A stretch of 64,000 nucleotides of DNA. It comes from Candidatus Kapaibacterium sp. GTDB taxonomy: Bacteria > Bacteroidota > Ignavibacteria > Kapaibacteriales > UBA2268. The notes beneath the pieces are model-generated. The model ran no database searches. It was not told where the DNA came from and worked only from the letters and a program-made list of their open reading frames with translations. The stretch is from assembly GCA_026418625.1 (NCBI GenBank), contig JAOABA010000043.1, positions 1 through 64,000 of the forward strand, in the 5' to 3' direction. Below, in pieces: positions 36,266-44,985 of this stretch (positions are counted from its first letter, which is position 1; the number at the start of each line of letters is the position of its first letter). Made by a program: the position numbers and the translations under genes.

Positions 36266-36940
36266 ATGAGAATATTAATAAAATATTTTCAAAAGAAAAC
36301 TAATATAATTTATATTATTATTGTTTTTGTATCTTTTTTTTATAATATATTTGAAGTAAAATCTTGTAATCCGCCTTATAGTGAACATATTGCATTTAGA
36401 TTTTATCCATATAATGGATTAAATTGTCCATATTGGATTGTATATTGCTGTTGGTGGGATTCTCAAAACAATAAGTTAAATGTATATTTTAAAGAAGTTT
36501 GGAATTGGAATAGTTGTAAGATTTCATCTAATGATTGGAGTAATTTTAGGAATTGGATGATGACTGAAATGTATAATGATGCAATTTCAAAATGTACACC
36601 TCCATTGCCATCGTGTGATCCACCCCCACCCCCAACGATTACTATAACTATGTCTAGATGTTTGAAATATGAAAACTTTTTGTGGAATAAATATCCTAAC
36701 GAAGCAGAATGGATGTTAAAACTAAAAGCTTGTAGCTTGCTTAACGGAAAATGTGAAAATAGAAAAATAGTATGTATTGATTATTCGCAAAATCCAGCTC
36801 GCGTGGTAACATTACTTGATGAATGTGAAATAATACAAGAACCAGATTGTTCATACGATGAACCTATAACGCCACCACAAGGAAAAACATGGGAGGAAGC
36901 TTGGGAAACTAATTGTTTTGCAAGACCATGTTGCCCATAA
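36266..36940 (+). CDS. Cys-rich secreted protein
   Basis: 224 aa, GGAGAAA upstream. Signal-anchor-like N-terminus (TNIIYIIIVFVSFFYNIF) ending near EVKSC. The mature part has about 17 Cys (CPYWIVYCCWW, CDPPPPPT, CSLLNGKCENRKIVC, CFARPCCP) and many Trp. No CTD seen. Only the Cys richness and position are shared with the 5720 gene. Both follow the structured leader and precede CTD propeller genes. No family recognised. Confidence 0.65.
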   Translation: MRILIKYFQKKTNIIYIIIVFVSFFYNIFEVKSCNPPYSEHIAFRFYPYNGLNCPYWIVYCCWWDSQNNKLNVYFKEVWNWNSCKISSNDWSNFRNWMMTEMYNDAISKCTPPLPSCDPPPPPTITITMSRCLKYENFLWNKYPNEAEWMLKLKACSLLNGKCENRKIVCIDYSQNPARVVTLLDECEIIQEPDCSYDEPITPPQGKTWEEAWETNCFARPCCP

Positions 36941-36948
36941 TTGTTTTA

Positions 36949-36973
36949 GGTAGAGAGTATCATCCTCTATACC
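36949..36973 (+). terminator. Imperfect hairpin after Cys-rich gene
   Basis: GGTAGAGAG pairs imperfectly with CCTCTATACC, followed by TTTTGATTTCTTT. It sits 8 bp past the stop at 36940, like the hairpin at 6238 after the other Cys-rich gene. It may set different levels for the small protein and the large cargo downstream. Confidence 0.45.
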
Positions 36974-37003
36974 TTTTGATTTCTTTAACAAATAAGGAAT
37001 CTT

Positions 37004-39373
37004 ATGATTAAGTGTTTAATTATCACAATATCAATAACAGTTAATACTTTTTTCCTTTTCGCTCATTCAGACTTTTATACTGATTATGTATTAACACGAG
37101 CATCATCTAATTTTAATGGAGTTGATTTTAATGACAAGGTTATTGTCGTTTATGGTGATGTGGGTGTTCTTCTCTTATCAACTGACAGAGGAAATAATTG
37201 GGAGCAGATAAATCTCAATGATTCTTTAAATATTATTGATATGACAAATATTGGAAATGATTTCTATGGTATATCTGATAAAAAATATCTCATCCGGTCA
37301 AAGGATAATGGTAGGAGTTGGTCGTTGATTGAGTTAGGAAAGGAGCTTAAATTCCACAAAATTTTTCATTATAACAATAGGATATATGTTATTTCAAACG
37401 AAAAAATTTTATCTTATAGCAGGGATTTAATTAAAATTAAAGAGTATAATTATTCAATAGATATAAATTATTATGATGCTCAATTAGTAAGGAACAAAAT
37501 AGTATATGTCTCGAGTTATGGGAAATTAAGATATCTAAATCTTGACAATGAACAAACAGGGGTTATCGATTTAACAACTTATGATCTTTGCAGTACTTGT
37601 CCAATACCTTATAATTTAACTTCAAACCAGAAAGATATCATTTTTTTCACATTAGGTTATGATTTGTTTCAGTTTGATTTGTTAATAAATAGTGGTGAAT
37701 ACCTTTGCCAATTATCAAAGGTTAGGGATGTTCCTTTTGCAACCGATGGCAATGATATTTACCAAATATATACAAAAATAGATTCTGTATTACAAATTGA
37801 CAGCTTATTTTTTGGTAAAGTTGATAAAGTTACAAATGAATTTAAACATATAAAGCTGCCAGGTAATGACAGGTATATTGATAACCTAATAATTAATGAT
37901 TTAAAATTTATTTCAAAAGATACAATAATAGCAGTTGGGAATGATAAACTAATCTATATGTCTTATAACGGTGGAAAACATTGGGAGCTGAATTCATTAT
38001 TATCGGGTCTAACAAGTTCTTTTTTTTATTTATTTTTAAAGAACGATCTAAATCTCAAAATAATAGGAGCTAAAGGAAAATTCTTATCAACAAAAAATGG
38101 TGGTATAACTTGGTTACCACAAAAGAATTATCATCCTGTTTTTGTTGAAAATTCTTCTTTTTCGACGGGAAATTTAAAGATTCCATACTATATCGATCCT
38201 GATAATGGTTTTATTTATGGCGAAAGCCTCTGGTCACAAATCGACACCAATATTTTGTTTACCAAAGATGGTGGTGAAACTTTAGAAATGAAGAAAATAA
38301 AGAATCTTCAGCATTTCAATAATGAAACTGCACCGATATTAATCGTATATCAAGAAACTCCGATTATTGTAACACAAAGGTCTTTTCCAAATTCTCCTCT
38401 CTATACTGTGTATGATGTATTTAATAAAAATGTCGAAATAATTAATCGTAAATACATTCAGGATACTATGATATATTGTATTTTTAATATTAAAGATAAA
38501 TTTTATGCAGTGGGTAGAGATTATAAACAAAATGAACCTTACACTTATAAACTTTACTATTCAGTTGATACTGTTTTTAATTGGATTTCAGATTTTTCTT
38601 TCAAAGCTGATTCATCTTCTTGGAACTCTACGTTTTTCTCAGCAAGTAATATTGATGATTTTGTACTGATAAGTTTTATTTATTCCAAACGCATAAACAA
38701 TAATTTTTTTCAATTTTGCAAAATTTATAGTATAGATATTAGTAGAAAAACTATCAATGAAGTTTATAAAGCTGATTCCACATTTTTTCTAAAAGCATTA
38801 AAATTAAATAATATTTATTATGTTATTTTGCAGAAAGATGTATCTTTTCAAATGTTATATTCAGAAAGTATCACAAAACCAATAAGAGATTGGAATATAA
38901 TGCATTTTAAAAGGATATCACCCCCTCTTATATTGTCCACTGAATCGAGACTTTACCAACTAAATGGTTTTTTATCTGATACATTGTTTTATTTTATTGC
39001 ATACGATTCTCTTTTTAATAAAAGCTATTTATTTAAGGCTAGTACAAATAAAATACTTGATGTTGAAGAGTCATATCAAACTGAGATAATACCAAATATA
39101 ATAATACAATCTATTCATCCGATTCCTTCGAATGATCTAATCAAAATTAGTATAATTTGGAATCAAAAATATGATATTGATGAGGCAGATTTTAAAGTTT
39201 TCAATATGCTGGGGGAGGTAATGACAAAAAAAGAGGATTTCATATTTTCGAAGATAAATTCTTATTCCGGTGAATTAACATTGAACACTAATAATTTATC
39301 ATCTGGAGCCTATTTAATATCTGTTACATTGGAGGGTAGTAATTATACAAGGGTTTTAATAGTCTTGAAATGA
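37004..39373 (+). CDS. Large secreted beta-propeller T9SS cargo, paralogue 1
   Basis: 789 aa. Signal peptide MIKCLIITISITVNTFFLFA. Asp-box-like repeats (LSTDRGNNWEQ, SKDNGRSWSL, YNGGKHWELN, TKNGGITWLP, TKDGGETLEM) build two propeller-like halves. The C-terminus resembles a CTD: FKVFNMLGEVMTKKEDF ... NLSSGAYLISVTLEGSN. It aligns along its length with the next gene (shared VVYGDVGVLLLSTD / LVYGDGGIIIKSID and DSLNIID / DSLTIIG). Expected on the cell surface. Ligand unknown. Confidence 0.8.
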   Translation: MIKCLIITISITVNTFFLFAHSDFYTDYVLTRASSNFNGVDFNDKVIVVYGDVGVLLLSTDRGNNWEQINLNDSLNIIDMTNIGNDFYGISDKKYLIRSKDNGRSWSLIELGKELKFHKIFHYNNRIYVISNEKILSYSRDLIKIKEYNYSIDINYYDAQLVRNKIVYVSSYGKLRYLNLDNEQTGVIDLTTYDLCSTCPIPYNLTSNQKDIIFFTLGYDLFQFDLLINSGEYLCQLSKVRDVPFATDGNDIYQIYTKIDSVLQIDSLFFGKVDKVTNEFKHIKLPGNDRYIDNLIINDLKFISKDTIIAVGNDKLIYMSYNGGKHWELNSLLSGLTSSFFYLFLKNDLNLKIIGAKGKFLSTKNGGITWLPQKNYHPVFVENSSFSTGNLKIPYYIDPDNGFIYGESLWSQIDTNILFTKDGGETLEMKKIKNLQHFNNETAPILIVYQETPIIVTQRSFPNSPLYTVYDVFNKNVEIINRKYIQDTMIYCIFNIKDKFYAVGRDYKQNEPYTYKLYYSVDTVFNWISDFSFKADSSSWNSTFFSASNIDDFVLISFIYSKRINNNFFQFCKIYSIDISRKTINEVYKADSTFFLKALKLNNIYYVILQKDVSFQMLYSESITKPIRDWNIMHFKRISPPLILSTESRLYQLNGFLSDTLFYFIAYDSLFNKSYLFKASTNKILDVEESYQTEIIPNIIIQSIHPIPSNDLIKISIIWNQKYDIDEADFKVFNMLGEVMTKKEDFIFSKINSYSGELTLNTNNLSSGAYLISVTLEGSNYTRVLIVLK

Positions 39374-39585
39374 AATTATAAATAATTAAAAACAAATTAG
39401 TAATTATATTGAGATCACCCTTTAATAACGGACATCATTTGATGATAAATATGTATAAACTTGTTGAGTCACTTTTATCCCTCGCATTTTTTTTGCCAAC
39501 CTTCAAAATGGGGATTATAAGATTAATATTTTATATTTTCTGTTGGAAGTTAATTATGTCAAACTTAGTAATAGGGTGAGTTAAA

Positions 39586-41928
39586 ATGAAATTTAAAGTC
39601 AGTATATTCATTTTAATAATGACAAGCTCATTGTGGGCATACGATGCCAATGAATTTTTTGGTAACATAAAACCAGAGAGAATTACATCAAATTATAATG
39701 GGAGCTATGCTACTAATGATGTCATTTTAGTTTATGGGGATGGAGGTATTATCATTAAAAGTATTGATAATGGAAATTCTTGGTCAAAAATGCAAATAAA
39801 CGATTCTTTAACAATCATTGGTATGATACAAAATGGTTCATCCTTGTTTGCTTTAAGTTCAAAACGCTGGGGTGTTCTGTCGAGCGATAATTTTAATAAT
39901 TGTAGTTACGTTGATTTGGGTAATTACAATTTTTATCAGTTATTACCTTATGGAGATAATATAATTGCATTAACAGATAAAAAGATATTAATATTTAACA
40001 AATCGTTAAATAAAACCAAGGAATATGATTATTCTAATGATGGTAATTATTATAGAGCTACCATTTTAGGAAGTAAATTATTTTGTTCTTCTGGTTATGG
40101 AGCTATTACAGTAATAAATTTAGAAAATGGCTCTAAAAATATTTTACGTCTTTCTGAAATGGGAATTTGTAACAATTGTCCTGAAGTAAAAAACATACTC
40201 GCAGCCCCAAATGACTATGTGTTTTTCTCGTTAGGAAATTATCTTTATAGGCTGAATGATAATACTTCAAAAATTGACACACTGGCATTTATTCAAAATA
40301 TTAATACATCAAGTTTTAGAGTCTACAATGATAATTTATATTATATCTACTCAAGAAAAATTTTTAGTCAAAAAGATTCATTGTTTTTCTTCAGAATTGA
40401 TTACAAAAATAAGAAGCAATATAGGGTAAATAACAGTCCAACAGACAGGTATATTTCAGATTTATCATTTAATCACATTAATTTTATAAATGATAATTTA
40501 TTAATAGCTGTTGGGAAAAACAATCTCATTTATGTGTCAAATGATGGTGGGTTAAATTGGAATTTGAAATCATTTCTTGGTGAATATTTCTATGTAAATC
40601 TGTTTGAAGGACAATATGCACGTGCTATAGGACCTTATGCTATTTTTTATTTTTCATCAGACAGGGGAACAACGTGGCTTCCAACTAAAAGCTATCATTC
40701 AGAATTGTATCAAAATTTCAAATTCGAATACCCTTATAATTATAATGGATGTTTTCAGTATAAGGATAAAGATAATGGATATGTATTTTTTCCATCTAAC
40801 ACTGAAAATGTTATAAATACCATTTATACTAACGATGGAGGTCAAACAACAATAAAAACAAGTAGCACTCAATATCTTAATGAAGGGTTATCAACATTTT
40901 CTTTAGAGAATAAAGGAAAGTATTTATTTTTTCAGTGGGGATGTTTAGGATGGGGCCTTGGTTGCTGGTCTGCTTATAGATTATTTGATAATAATTTCCA
41001 ACTTGAGCGGCAAAATGCGCAACGTGGTTCTCAAATGTTTTATGCAACAAAATATGATAACAAAATCTATACTATATCAAAAGATACATCAGAGCCAAAA
41101 AACGTTTACTCGGTTTATTATAGTCAAGATGATGGTAATAACTGGGTTAAGGATTTTTCTTTTACAATTGAAGAACCAATGCAAATTAATTGCCGAACGG
41201 CCATTTTAATCGACCATTCTATTTATGCGACTTGGGATAAAATTGTAATTTCAAGTAAGGATACAATTCAATTACAAAGTTGTTATGAAATTGATTTAAT
41301 TAATAAAACGACAAGAAAGATTATAGAAACGAGAGGTGAAAGCGAACCAGTATTTGTGAAAATAAAAGACAGATATTTTTTTGGTACTTCTTATTTGGTT
41401 ATCAATAATAATCAAATCTCAGTTATTAATAATATGTTTTTCACAAATGATATACAGAGTCAAAATGTTCAATGGGATACAGTAAAATTCTCAAGATATT
41501 CGATAACGAGACTTTATCAATTTATTGAAGACTCTTTATTAATCTTTAATGCTTATGATAAATATACCTCAAGCTCAATACTTATGTTTGCTAATATAAA
41601 TACAAGTCAGACAGGTGTCGAACTTGAAACAGATAAGCAAAATACATCAAAAGTATTTTTATCTGTTCCTATGCCAAATCCTTCAAAAGACCAAGTTGTT
41701 TTTAATCTTTACTGGGATCAAAGAATAAATATTGACGAGTGTAAAATTTTATTATCAGATATTCTTGGCAGGACGCTGTCAAATAATTATGCAATTTCTT
41801 TGAATAAAAAGAATCCATATTCTGGTGAAATAAATGTAAACACGTCAGGGTTACCATCTGGAATATATATGTTATCCCTAACTTTAGGGGAAGAATATTA
41901 TTCACAAATTTTTATAGTGGTTAATTAA
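39586..41928 (+). CDS. Large secreted beta-propeller T9SS cargo, paralogue 2
   Basis: 780 aa, GGGTGAG upstream. Signal peptide MKFKVSIFILIMTSSLWA. Same layout as paralogue 1: SIDNGNSWSKM, SNDGGLNWNLK, SSDRGTTWLPT, TNDGGQTTIK, SQDDGNNWVKD. CTD: PMPNPSKDQVVFNLYW ... SGLPSGIYMLSLTLGEEYYS. The two genes are tandem duplicates that have diverged strongly. The 212-bp gap between them has no gene or clear terminator, so a shared transcript is possible. CTD-tail copy D lies downstream. Confidence 0.82.
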   Translation: MKFKVSIFILIMTSSLWAYDANEFFGNIKPERITSNYNGSYATNDVILVYGDGGIIIKSIDNGNSWSKMQINDSLTIIGMIQNGSSLFALSSKRWGVLSSDNFNNCSYVDLGNYNFYQLLPYGDNIIALTDKKILIFNKSLNKTKEYDYSNDGNYYRATILGSKLFCSSGYGAITVINLENGSKNILRLSEMGICNNCPEVKNILAAPNDYVFFSLGNYLYRLNDNTSKIDTLAFIQNINTSSFRVYNDNLYYIYSRKIFSQKDSLFFFRIDYKNKKQYRVNNSPTDRYISDLSFNHINFINDNLLIAVGKNNLIYVSNDGGLNWNLKSFLGEYFYVNLFEGQYARAIGPYAIFYFSSDRGTTWLPTKSYHSELYQNFKFEYPYNYNGCFQYKDKDNGYVFFPSNTENVINTIYTNDGGQTTIKTSSTQYLNEGLSTFSLENKGKYLFFQWGCLGWGLGCWSAYRLFDNNFQLERQNAQRGSQMFYATKYDNKIYTISKDTSEPKNVYSVYYSQDDGNNWVKDFSFTIEEPMQINCRTAILIDHSIYATWDKIVISSKDTIQLQSCYEIDLINKTTRKIIETRGESEPVFVKIKDRYFFGTSYLVINNNQISVINNMFFTNDIQSQNVQWDTVKFSRYSITRLYQFIEDSLLIFNAYDKYTSSSILMFANINTSQTGVELETDKQNTSKVFLSVPMPNPSKDQVVFNLYWDQRINIDECKILLSDILGRTLSNNYAISLNKKNPYSGEINVNTSGLPSGIYMLSLTLGEEYYSQIFIVVN

Positions 41929-42091
41929 GACGGGATCAATAAATTATTAAAACCAACCTGCAAGTGTTTTTAGTTAAAAAGTTAATTCAGCTAAGCAAGA
42001 AATCGGAAATATAAATTTTCAACTTCTTCGTGAATGCATTTTATCCACCCCGTCAGCTGACGCTGCCACCCCTCAAGAGGGGAATTTAAGG

Positions 42092-42286
42092 ATTGATATA
42101 TCTAATTTGCCATCAGGAATTTTCTATGTCCGTCTTGGCACTTGGGTGGGGAAGTTTGTTAAGATTGAATAGCCACTACTTTAAAGTAGTGGATAAAAAA
42201 ATCATTTTTAATAGTGCCTTTAGGTGGAACAAACACCCCTGTCAGTGCAAAGAAAGATGTCCTACACCTCTAAGGTGTAGGACATA
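42092..42286 (+). repeat. CTD-tail/3' hairpin element, copy D
   Basis: 42092-42172 encodes IDISNLPSGIFYVRLG then TWVGKFVKIE and stop, 27 codons exactly as in copy A with few changes. Then the CACTACTTTAAAGTAGTG hairpin, an ACAAACACCCCTGTC segment and the stem-loop at 42256-42286. Synonymous and conservative changes relative to copy A show both came from a once functional sorting domain. Confidence 0.8.
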
Positions 42287-42301
42287 TGAGAAAAAAACAT
42301 T

Positions 42302-42382
42302 GTCACTCTGAACGAAGTGAAGAGTCTATAAGCATTCAATAACTTAAATGATATGGATTCTTCGCCTTCGGCTTAGAAAGAC
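42302..42382 (+). repeat. Small inverted-repeat (MITE-like) element, second copy
   Basis: Left arm GTCACTCTGAACGAAGTGAAG, right arm GGATTCTTCGCCTTCGGCTT, about 80 bp overall. Near-identical in layout to 5099-5178, and placed identically after a CTD-tail element. Confidence 0.6.
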
Positions 42383-42541
42383 TGGTTTTTACACAGCTTC
42401 ATCCTTGGGTAATGCATTTTATCCACCCCGTCAGGTAACGCTGCCACCCCTCAAGTGGGGAATTTAAGGAATGAATAGGTGAATTATGAGTATTGAAAAA
42501 AAATGTTATATGAATTTATAGATGTAAAAAAAGAACTTATT

Positions 42542-42880
42542 TCAGTCTTGTTGTTGATTAGAAGTTTTTTTGTTATCAATCAGATGCATAATAGCCAAAT
42601 ACGGATGATGCAAAAGCATTTTAGGACCTGAAAATCTCATAATTTCACGAATTTTTTCTTTCTCGTATTTACGGTAACAATGAATTGTGCAATTTTTGCA
42701 CGTTGGTTTATCATTATCGTCATAAGGGCAGTTATCAAGTCGTTTCATAGCATAATCAGAAAGGGATTGGCAGTCACTGCATAAACTTCCGTTGTGGGTA
42801 TGATTGAGTTTGCAATAAAGCTCAATCATTTTTTTGACGGTCAAACGCTCCCTTTCAATTCTATTCAAAAATAAAGACAT
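42542..42880 (-). CDS. YgbA-like (nitrous oxide-stimulated promoter family) protein
   Basis: 112 aa, cytoplasmic. Matches the YgbA_NO family: RERLTVKKMIELYCKLNH, then CSDCQSLSDYAMKRLDNCPY, KPTCKNCTIHCYRKYEKEKIREIMRFSGPKML. Seven Cys in paired motifs suggest metal or FeS binding. In E. coli ygbA is an NsrR-controlled gene linked to recovery from nitric oxide. The NO link here is inferred from the family only; no adjacent NO genes. Confidence 0.85.
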   Translation of the reverse strand: MSLFLNRIERERLTVKKMIELYCKLNHTHNGSLCSDCQSLSDYAMKRLDNCPYDDNDKPTCKNCTIHCYRKYEKEKIREIMRFSGPKMLLHHPYLAIMHLIDNKKTSNQQQD

Positions 42881-42931
42881 ATTACCAATTTCTTAATAAT
42901 AATATCGGATAAAAACGTCCGATAAATAGAA

Positions 42932-44320
42932 TTATTTCTTAATAACAATAAATTCTGTTCTGCGGTTTAATGCTCTACCTTCTTCGGTTTTATTATCAGC
43001 AACGGGTTGTTTTTCGCCATAGCCAATGGTTTGTATTCTATCGGGCGAAATACCTTTTTTAACTAAAGCTTGCTTGACAGCATCGGCTCGACGTTGAGAA
43101 AGCTTAAGGTTATAATTAGGGTCTCCAGTAGAATTTAGAGAATCTGTATGTCCTCTTATTTCTATTACCATATTGGGATAGGCTTTCATAAGAGCAAAAA
43201 CAGCATCAATGGCTTCTTCGGATTGCTTTTGAATTGTAGCTTTATCAAAGTCAAAAAATACATTGATTAAGGCAATAGTTCCAATGTCAGGGGTGTTATC
43301 GAAAGTTGCATAAGATGTTAGGGTATCATTAGGAAGACAAAGTTTTATTTTTAGATTATGAATTCCATATTCTTGAGTTTTGAACTCTATGGAATAGAAA
43401 TTTTGTAGTCTTTTGTATAAATCTTTGAAAACCAAGTCAAATTCTTCGGTTTTATAAATTCTGTGATAAAAACCGCCTGTTTCTTCGGCAAATCTTCTGA
43501 GATAATTTGGATTAAGGTATTCCCCGAAATCTACAGTATTGATAGAGATATTGTTTAATTTTGCTTGGTTAATGACATAATCCGCTGAAACAGTTGAGCT
43601 ATTGTCAAAACCATCGGTAAAAATAATAATAGATTTAGTTTTTGAACCCCGAGATTTTTTTAATTCTTCGATACCAGCAAGGATGCCATTAGATATTGCA
43701 GTCATTCCACCGAACCCTTCCAATCCATTTCTTTGAAATTGAGATTGGAGGATTTCCTTTATCTGAGTTAGTGGCACTTCAGTAACAACTTTGGAATCGT
43801 ATTTAATAATAGCATAATCATCGAAATCTCTTTTTTCATTTATTAATTTTTTTATAGCATCCTGCATCGCAAAAGCTCGCCAATCACCCATTGAGCCGCT
43901 ATGGTCAAGAACTATAGCTAATGAATATGGAAAAAAATCTTTTTCAGTAATTTCTTTCATTGTGAAATTTTTTATCTGTCTGATTTTTCCATTAACCGAG
44001 TCCTCAACGAAACACCAGTATTTTTTCATTAATTCGGAAAAAGCACCCGTGAGATAAGTATCATTATCAGAGATTAAATGAAAAAAAACTTTAATATTAT
44101 TAGGATTAGTTTTATCTATATTTTTTATTATTAGCTTTGGTTTTGTAGGTTCGTAAGGGCTGAATTCTCTAACTTTTTGAACGAAGATAGGATTATAACC
44201 TTTCGGGGGTTCGGCATCAAATGCTATTTCTTCTTCACCTTTGGGAATATTAGAACAGGAATTTATGATTAACAGGAACAATAATGTCATAAAAAAATTT
44301 ATGGTAATTTTGCCTTTCAT
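42932..44320 (-). CDS. Lipoprotein with von Willebrand A and OmpA domains
   Basis: 462 aa from the ATG at 44320 (AGGAGT upstream); the frame extends to 44467 but that part has no signal. Lipobox LLIINSC. The VWA domain has the MIDAS motif DHSGSMG and TAISNGILAGIEEL, IIFTDGFDN. The C-terminal OmpA domain (VFFDFDKATIQKQSEEAI, EIRGHTDSLNS, LSQRRADAVKQAL, TIGYGEKQP, NRRTEFIVIKK) should bind peptidoglycan. It therefore links an outer-membrane lipid anchor to the wall and presents a metal-dependent binding domain. It is divergent from trmH, with 59 bp between starts. Confidence 0.87.
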   Translation of the reverse strand: MKGKITINFFMTLLFLLIINSCSNIPKGEEEIAFDAEPPKGYNPIFVQKVREFSPYEPTKPKLIIKNIDKTNPNNIKVFFHLISDNDTYLTGAFSELMKKYWCFVEDSVNGKIRQIKNFTMKEITEKDFFPYSLAIVLDHSGSMGDWRAFAMQDAIKKLINEKRDFDDYAIIKYDSKVVTEVPLTQIKEILQSQFQRNGLEGFGGMTAISNGILAGIEELKKSRGSKTKSIIIFTDGFDNSSTVSADYVINQAKLNNISINTVDFGEYLNPNYLRRFAEETGGFYHRIYKTEEFDLVFKDLYKRLQNFYSIEFKTQEYGIHNLKIKLCLPNDTLTSYATFDNTPDIGTIALINVFFDFDKATIQKQSEEAIDAVFALMKAYPNMVIEIRGHTDSLNSTGDPNYNLKLSQRRADAVKQALVKKGISPDRIQTIGYGEKQPVADNKTEEGRALNRRTEFIVIKK

Positions 44321-44379
44321 AATACTCCTGAATATTAAAATTTTAATTAACGATTTTGTTTTTATTTTTAGTGAATGGG

Positions 44380-44985
44380 ATGAATAAAGAATTCGTATAT
44401 CCAAGAACACCTGAAAGAATGGAAAAGTTAAGAAAAGTTCTTGAGAAAAGGCAACCTGATTTGACATTAGTGATAGAAAATGTAGATGACCCTCATAATG
44501 TTTCGGCAGTAGTCAGAAGTTGTGATGCTGTTGGTGTATATGATGTTTGTCTTGTATATACGGAAGGTCGTGAATTTCCTGAGCTTGGAGCAAAAAGCTC
44601 AGCAAGTGCAAAAAAATGGCTTAATTTCCGAAAATTTAGGTCTATTAAAGAATGTTACGAGGAATTGAGAAAAGAAAATAAAAAAATTTATACAACACAT
44701 TTAAATCGAGAATCTAAGTCACTATATGATTTAGACCTAACACAGCCAGTAGCTTTGGTCTTTGGGAACGAGCATAGTGGCGTTTCAGACGAAGCAGTAG
44801 AATTAGCCGATGGTAACTTCTTAATACCACAGGTCGGGGTAATTCAAAGCCTAAATATCTCTGTTGCTTGTGCTGTAAGCCTATATGAAGCCTTCAGACA
44901 AAGACAAATCGCTGGAAAATACCTGACTTCTCAGTTTTCCGAAGAGGAATTTATAAAAATTTACAATGATTGGTTATCAAAATAA
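44380..44985 (+). CDS. trmH: tRNA (guanosine-18-2'-O)-methyltransferase TrmH
   Basis: 201 aa from the ATG at 44380 (GAATGGG upstream). SPOUT/TrmH family: TLVIENVDDPHNVSAVVRSC (motif 1), ALVFGNEHSGVSDEAVELAD (motif 2), FLIPQVGVIQSLNISVACAVSLYEA (motif 3). The trefoil knot uses SAM to 2'-O-methylate G18 of tRNAs. Short N-terminal extension TPERMEKLRKVLEKRQPDLT fits TrmH rather than rRNA methylases. It ends one base before the convergent acyl-CoA dehydrogenase. Confidence 0.9.
   Translation: MNKEFVYPRTPERMEKLRKVLEKRQPDLTLVIENVDDPHNVSAVVRSCDAVGVYDVCLVYTEGREFPELGAKSSASAKKWLNFRKFRSIKECYEELRKENKKIYTTHLNRESKSLYDLDLTQPVALVFGNEHSGVSDEAVELADGNFLIPQVGVIQSLNISVACAVSLYEAFRQRQIAGKYLTSQFSEEEFIKIYNDWLSK

Larger units (their letters stand above)
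42033..42469 (+). repeat. Duplicated ATGCATTTTATCCACCCCGTCAG segment
   Basis: The block from AATGCATTTTATCC through CCGTCAG, GACGCTGCCACCCCTCAAG and GGGGAATTTAAGGA occurs at 42033-42092 and again at 42411-42470. CCACCCCTC/GAGGGG parts can form a hairpin. In the first copy it lies where copy A has a different 28-bp palindrome (4857-4884). The rest of 41929-42541 is CTD-tail copy D and an inverted-repeat element, listed separately; no gene is seen. Confidence 0.6.

Noticed and set aside
42093-42311. 72-aa forward frame over CTD-tail copy D
   Set aside because: It is a shifted frame; the correct frame gives the recognisable CTD end with a stop at 42172.
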